From assembly GCF_014873915.1 (NCBI RefSeq), contig NZ_JADBEJ010000001.1:1860001-1924000 (forward strand): a stretch of DNA of 64,000 nucleotides, in the 5' to 3' direction. The DNA comes from Amycolatopsis roodepoortensis (lineage in GTDB: Bacteria > Actinomycetota > Actinomycetes > Mycobacteriales > Pseudonocardiaceae). Positions 61,283-64,000 of this stretch are shown in pieces. Numbering within the stretch: position 1 is the stretch's first letter; every line of letters starts with the position of its first letter. The notes under the pieces are model-generated. The model searched no databases and had not been told where the DNA came from. It saw only the letters and a list, made by a program, of their open reading frames with translations. The translations under genes and the position numbers were made by a program.

Positions 61283-64000
61283 TCATACTCGATTTACCGG
61301 CGGAACTACGCTGGCCGCGGGATGCGGCCGGTCTGGGCGGAGCAGGAGCGCGGAGGGGACCCGGTCACCGAATCCCAGCCGCAGCAGGCCGTAACCGATT
61401 CCCGCCAGACCGCTCAGCAGCCCTGGCGAGGGCACCGCGCCGGGTGTCCCGCAGCGGGCGCCGCGCTGGTCGATGGCGGCGAGCAGATGACCGGTCCGGC
61501 GGCGTACCGCGGCGGCGGCGCCAGTGTGCCCGTTCTCCGCCAGCACGCACAACACGTCCAGCACTCCGGACTCGCCGTGGCAGAGGCTGAGATCCTTGAG
61601 CGGTGCCCCGTCGGCCAGCCGTTTGATCGTCCGGTCGAGGTCCCTGGCGTGCCCGGGATCGGCTAGGTGGGCGGCGAGGCCGAGCGCGTCACCCGCGAGA
61701 CCTCCGCACCAGCCGCCGGTGCTTTCCGCCCGATCGTCCGCCCTTCCGGGTGGTTCTTCGCCGGAACGGTCGTGTGCCCGCAACACCCAGTCGATCCCGG
61801 CCGAACCGCGGGCGAACGACTTCTCTCGCGGACGTTCACGGCCGAGCAGTTCTCCGGTGTAGCGGTCGGCCCGCGCCAGCGCCGTGTCCAGTCCTGTTTG
61901 GACATACACCGACCGCATCGACGCGACACCGCCCGCCAGTCCCGTCGTGAACCCGGACGGTGTTTCCGGGGTGGCGTCGGGCATCAGGTCGACGGCCTGC
62001 TCGATGAGATCGCCCGCGGGAAGGCCGACCAGGGTGCTGAGCCGGGCGATCGTGTATGCGACGCCGCCGAGGCCGAGAAGGCCACCACATCCGGCTGTGG
62101 CGGCCAGCTCCCGGTCGGCGCGGAGCGTGGCGAAGAGGCCGGGGAGCGGGCTGATCGCGTACGCGGCCAGGTCGCGGTATCGCGCGATCCCGGTCAGTTC
62201 GGCGAGCTGGGCGAGGAACAACGCGACACCGCAGTAGCCCTCGCCGAGCCCGGCGCCCATCGGCAGTACGGTCCAGTACCGGTCGTCGACGAGTTCGATC
62301 CCGAGCCAGTTGGAGCGGTGTTCGTCGGAGAAGGCGTTGGCGACGATCTGGTCGGCGATGCCGCACGCGGTGACCAGCAGTCGTTCCGCGTCGGGCGCCT
62401 GGTTCGGCGCCGCCGTCTCCGCGGTCTCGCCGCCGAGATGGCCCACGGTCGCCATGCTGATGGCGAGGGTGGCCGAGATCAGCCATTCCTGGTCGCGCTG
62501 GTCGAGCGGGTCCATGTCGGCGAGCTTGGCCAGCACGGTGTCCAGCGACGGCCGTTCGACCACGCCTTCGACGTTCTCGCCGCGGGAATCCACCAGCGAC
62601 GTCGAGCCGGGGTTCGAGGTGAACATCGGCACGTCGCCCGCCCAGAGATCGTCCCGCTCGTGGGGCACCAGGCGGAGCAGCTTCTCCTCGTCGGCGGAAT
62701 CCTCTTCGAGCAGGTCGAACGCGCGGTCGCGGTCGGCGGCGTCGCGAAGCAGGTCGGGATGGGTGGTCTCGTCCAGTAAGCGGAAGTAGAAGTTCGTCGG
62801 CCGGATGAGCACCCGGATGGGATCCTCGGCGCAGCGCCGGAGGTGCTCGGCGAGCTCGTCCCGCGCGCTGGAGATCGCGTCGTAACCGAGCCGGAATCCG
62901 GCCAGCAGCGCGGCACTGTGCTCGGCGGGCGTGACGTCGCGGCCGTCGAGACGCGGCAGGTTGTTCCCGCCCGCGAGTTCGCCGGGCACCCGGACCAGTC
63001 GCATGCGGTCGGTGCCCGGATCGGCCCAGTCGACGCGGTCGGTGGGCAGCTTGCCACCGCGGCCGGCGAGGCCGGAGATGTCGACGGCACCGTGTTCGCC
63101 CGCGAAGAGCTGGGGGAGCAGCAGCGTGCGCTGGACCGAGCGCGCCAGCATCGCCGCCGCGGGGTCGCCCTCCGGCGGATCGGGCGGCGATGGCTGGAAG
63201 AGCGTCTCGATGTCGATCAGCACCGGCTGGTCGCCGCAGGCGATGATGTTCTCGTAGTGGACGTCGGTGGCGTCGAGCGCGTACAGGAGAGCCAGGAGGA
63301 TGCCTTGCCGCCGGTAGAAACGGTCGACGTCACCGATATCGGCGCACGGCCGGTGCTCGACGAACCGGAGCCAGCCGTAGCCCGCACGCGGTAGCGCGTC
63401 CGCGGTCCGCAGTTCGAGTCCGGGCAGCCGTTTGTTCAGCAGGGTGACGACGTCGGTGAACCGCTCGTGCAGGATCAGCGGCCGGGGTTTGTAGATCACC
63501 TTGGCGCCGCTGGAGAACCGGAGCAGTTTGACCGAACGGCCGCGGGCGTGCGAGTCACCGATCCCGCCCGCGACCTCGACGAGCGTGCCGAGCTCGCCGT
63601 CGACGACCGAGCAGGGCAGCAAGGCGGCGTCGGCCGAGAACCGGGCCAGCGTTTCGGCGTGGGCCTCGACGGCGTGGAGGCACGCCTGGGCGACGAGCCG
63701 GGCCAGCACCGGGTACTCGCCGAACAACCGGACGAGCCCGGCCGGAGTGGCTTGCCGGCGCACGAAATCCGAGAAGCGCTCTTCGGCCGTCTCACCCTGG
63801 AGGTGTCCGGCCTTGCGGTCGCGGTGGAGTTCGAGGACCAGTGTCCGGACCGCGAGCTTCAGCAGATGCTGGTCGAGCTGAGCCGCGAAACCCCGGCGGA
63901 GGGCTTCGACGTCGGCGCCCGGGAGATCGTCCGGGACCGCGTCATGGGAAGCGGCGTGGACGAGCGGCCTGAAGACCCCGGCGAAGTCGACACGCCAGTC
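61283..64000 (-). CDS. lanM: Class II lanthipeptide synthetase LanM (5' end outside window)
   Basis: 905 codons visible, open to the window end, so the start (about 100 residues more) is missing. N-terminal dehydratase: LAVRTLVLELHRDRKAGHL, KVIYKPR near 63485-63505, DVHYEN near 63246-63263 and DIETLF near 63197-63220 carry the catalytic Lys, Asp/His/Asn and Glu/Thr. C-terminal LanC-like cyclase: GWCGG (Cys codon 61706-61708) and CHGES (Cys 61580-61582, His 61577-61579) keep the zinc ligands. It should dehydrate Ser/Thr and add Cys thiols. It lies directly upstream of the small candidate precursor gene. Confidence 0.93.
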   Translation of the reverse strand, partial: DWRVDFAGVFRPLVHAASHDAVPDDLPGADVEALRRGFAAQLDQHLLKLAVRTLVLELHRDRKAGHLQGETAEERFSDFVRRQATPAGLVRLFGEYPVLARLVAQACLHAVEAHAETLARFSADAALLPCSVVDGELGTLVEVAGGIGDSHARGRSVKLLRFSSGAKVIYKPRPLILHERFTDVVTLLNKRLPGLELRTADALPRAGYGWLRFVEHRPCADIGDVDRFYRRQGILLALLYALDATDVHYENIIACGDQPVLIDIETLFQPSPPDPPEGDPAAAMLARSVQRTLLLPQLFAGEHGAVDISGLAGRGGKLPTDRVDWADPGTDRMRLVRVPGELAGGNNLPRLDGRDVTPAEHSAALLAGFRLGYDAISSARDELAEHLRRCAEDPIRVLIRPTNFYFRLLDETTHPDLLRDAADRDRAFDLLEEDSADEEKLLRLVPHERDDLWAGDVPMFTSNPGSTSLVDSRGENVEGVVERPSLDTVLAKLADMDPLDQRDQEWLISATLAISMATVGHLGGETAETAAPNQAPDAERLLVTACGIADQIVANAFSDEHRSNWLGIELVDDRYWTVLPMGAGLGEGYCGVALFLAQLAELTGIARYRDLAAYAISPLPGLFATLRADRELAATAGCGGLLGLGGVAYTIARLSTLVGLPAGDLIEQAVDLMPDATPETPSGFTTGLAGGVASMRSVYVQTGLDTALARADRYTGELLGRERPREKSFARGSAGIDWVLRAHDRSGEEPPGRADDRAESTGGWCGGLAGDALGLAAHLADPGHARDLDRTIKRLADGAPLKDLSLCHGESGVLDVLCVLAENGHTGAAAAVRRRTGHLLAAIDQRGARCGTPGAVPSPGLLSGLAGIGYGLLRLGFGDRVPSALLLRPDRPHPAASVVPPVNRV

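Noticed and set aside
61017..61286. An 89-codon Arg-rich frame over the small lan gene
   Set aside because: It overlaps the same strand in another frame, has no ribosome site and overlaps the terminator.

Overview
The window is about 70% GC, uses many GTG/TTG starts, is full of short 4-bp gene overlaps, and carries families typical of filamentous actinomycetes (large LuxR/ATPase regulator, class II lanthipeptide synthetase, cholesterol oxidase, type II CBM-bearing secreted enzymes, xylose isomerase of the Streptomyces type). This suggests a chromosome of the Pseudonocardiales, most likely Amycolatopsis or a close relative. That is inference from gene content and style; no rRNA or other marker is present. 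I found no tRNA, rRNA, CRISPR array, transposase or prophage.

Layout. 1-6.6 kb: a sugar ABC transporter operon (binding protein, ATPase, two permeases) ending in a secreted family 2 glycoside hydrolase with two arabinose-binding (AbfB) repeats. 6.6-15.2 kb: small regulators and housekeeping proteins (LysR-type domain, DUF5997, PASTA protein, GntR/membrane pair, serine hydrolase, PEP mutase-like enzyme with an efflux pump, ECF sigma factor). 15.3-17.7 kb: an EF-G-like GTPase preceded by a promoter, a 29-codon leader ORF and a hairpin. 17.7-24.2 kb: a lipase-like secreted protein, a glyoxalase-like protein, an exporter and the branched-chain keto acid dehydrogenase operon with its divergent Lrp regulator. 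24.4-27.3 kb: ROK repressor and divergent xylA. 27.3-33 kb: a decayed hydrolase, a degenerate thioesterase, a small Cys/His protein, hydrolase/AraC pair, fructosamine-kinase-like protein and TetR/SDR pair. 33-41.5 kb: small proteins, a Cmx-type exporter with its own leader ORF, an oxidoreductase/AhpD pair, cholesterol oxidase, S4 protein, ArsR-type regulator and exporter. 41.6-45.4 kb: two adjacent secreted beta-helix proteins with CBM2 modules. 45.4-50.1 kb: methyltransferase/TetR pair with a double operator, a 21-bp repeat array, a two-gene C1-folate operon, a secreted peptidase-like protein and a second Cys/His protein. 50.2-57.6 kb: a secreted GH55-like glucanase, aldehyde dehydrogenase, a frameshifted phosphodiesterase-like gene, a membrane protein, manganese catalase and a YihY protein. 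57.6-64 kb: small redox proteins, a 962-aa LuxR-family ATPase regulator, and a class II lanthipeptide synthetase (5' end outside the window) followed by a small candidate precursor gene.

What stands out. (1) The lanM-type gene is followed after 12 bp by a 64-codon gene with a strong ribosome binding site, a GG leader-cleavage motif and a Ser/Thr-rich but cysteine-free C-terminus. (2) The EF-G-like gene and the Cmx-type exporter, 18 kb apart, share the promoter layout AA-N-CCGGTT plus a -10 box, and both have a short leader ORF with a hairpin, as expected of antibiotic-responsive attenuation. (3) The FolD homologue has lost the cyclohydrolase lysine and is co-transcribed with a cyclodeaminase/cyclohydrolase-family gene that could supply the missing step. 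(4) Four 40-bp intergenic palindromes have constant ends and core with a covarying middle. (5) A type II thioesterase-like protein lacks both catalytic Ser and His.
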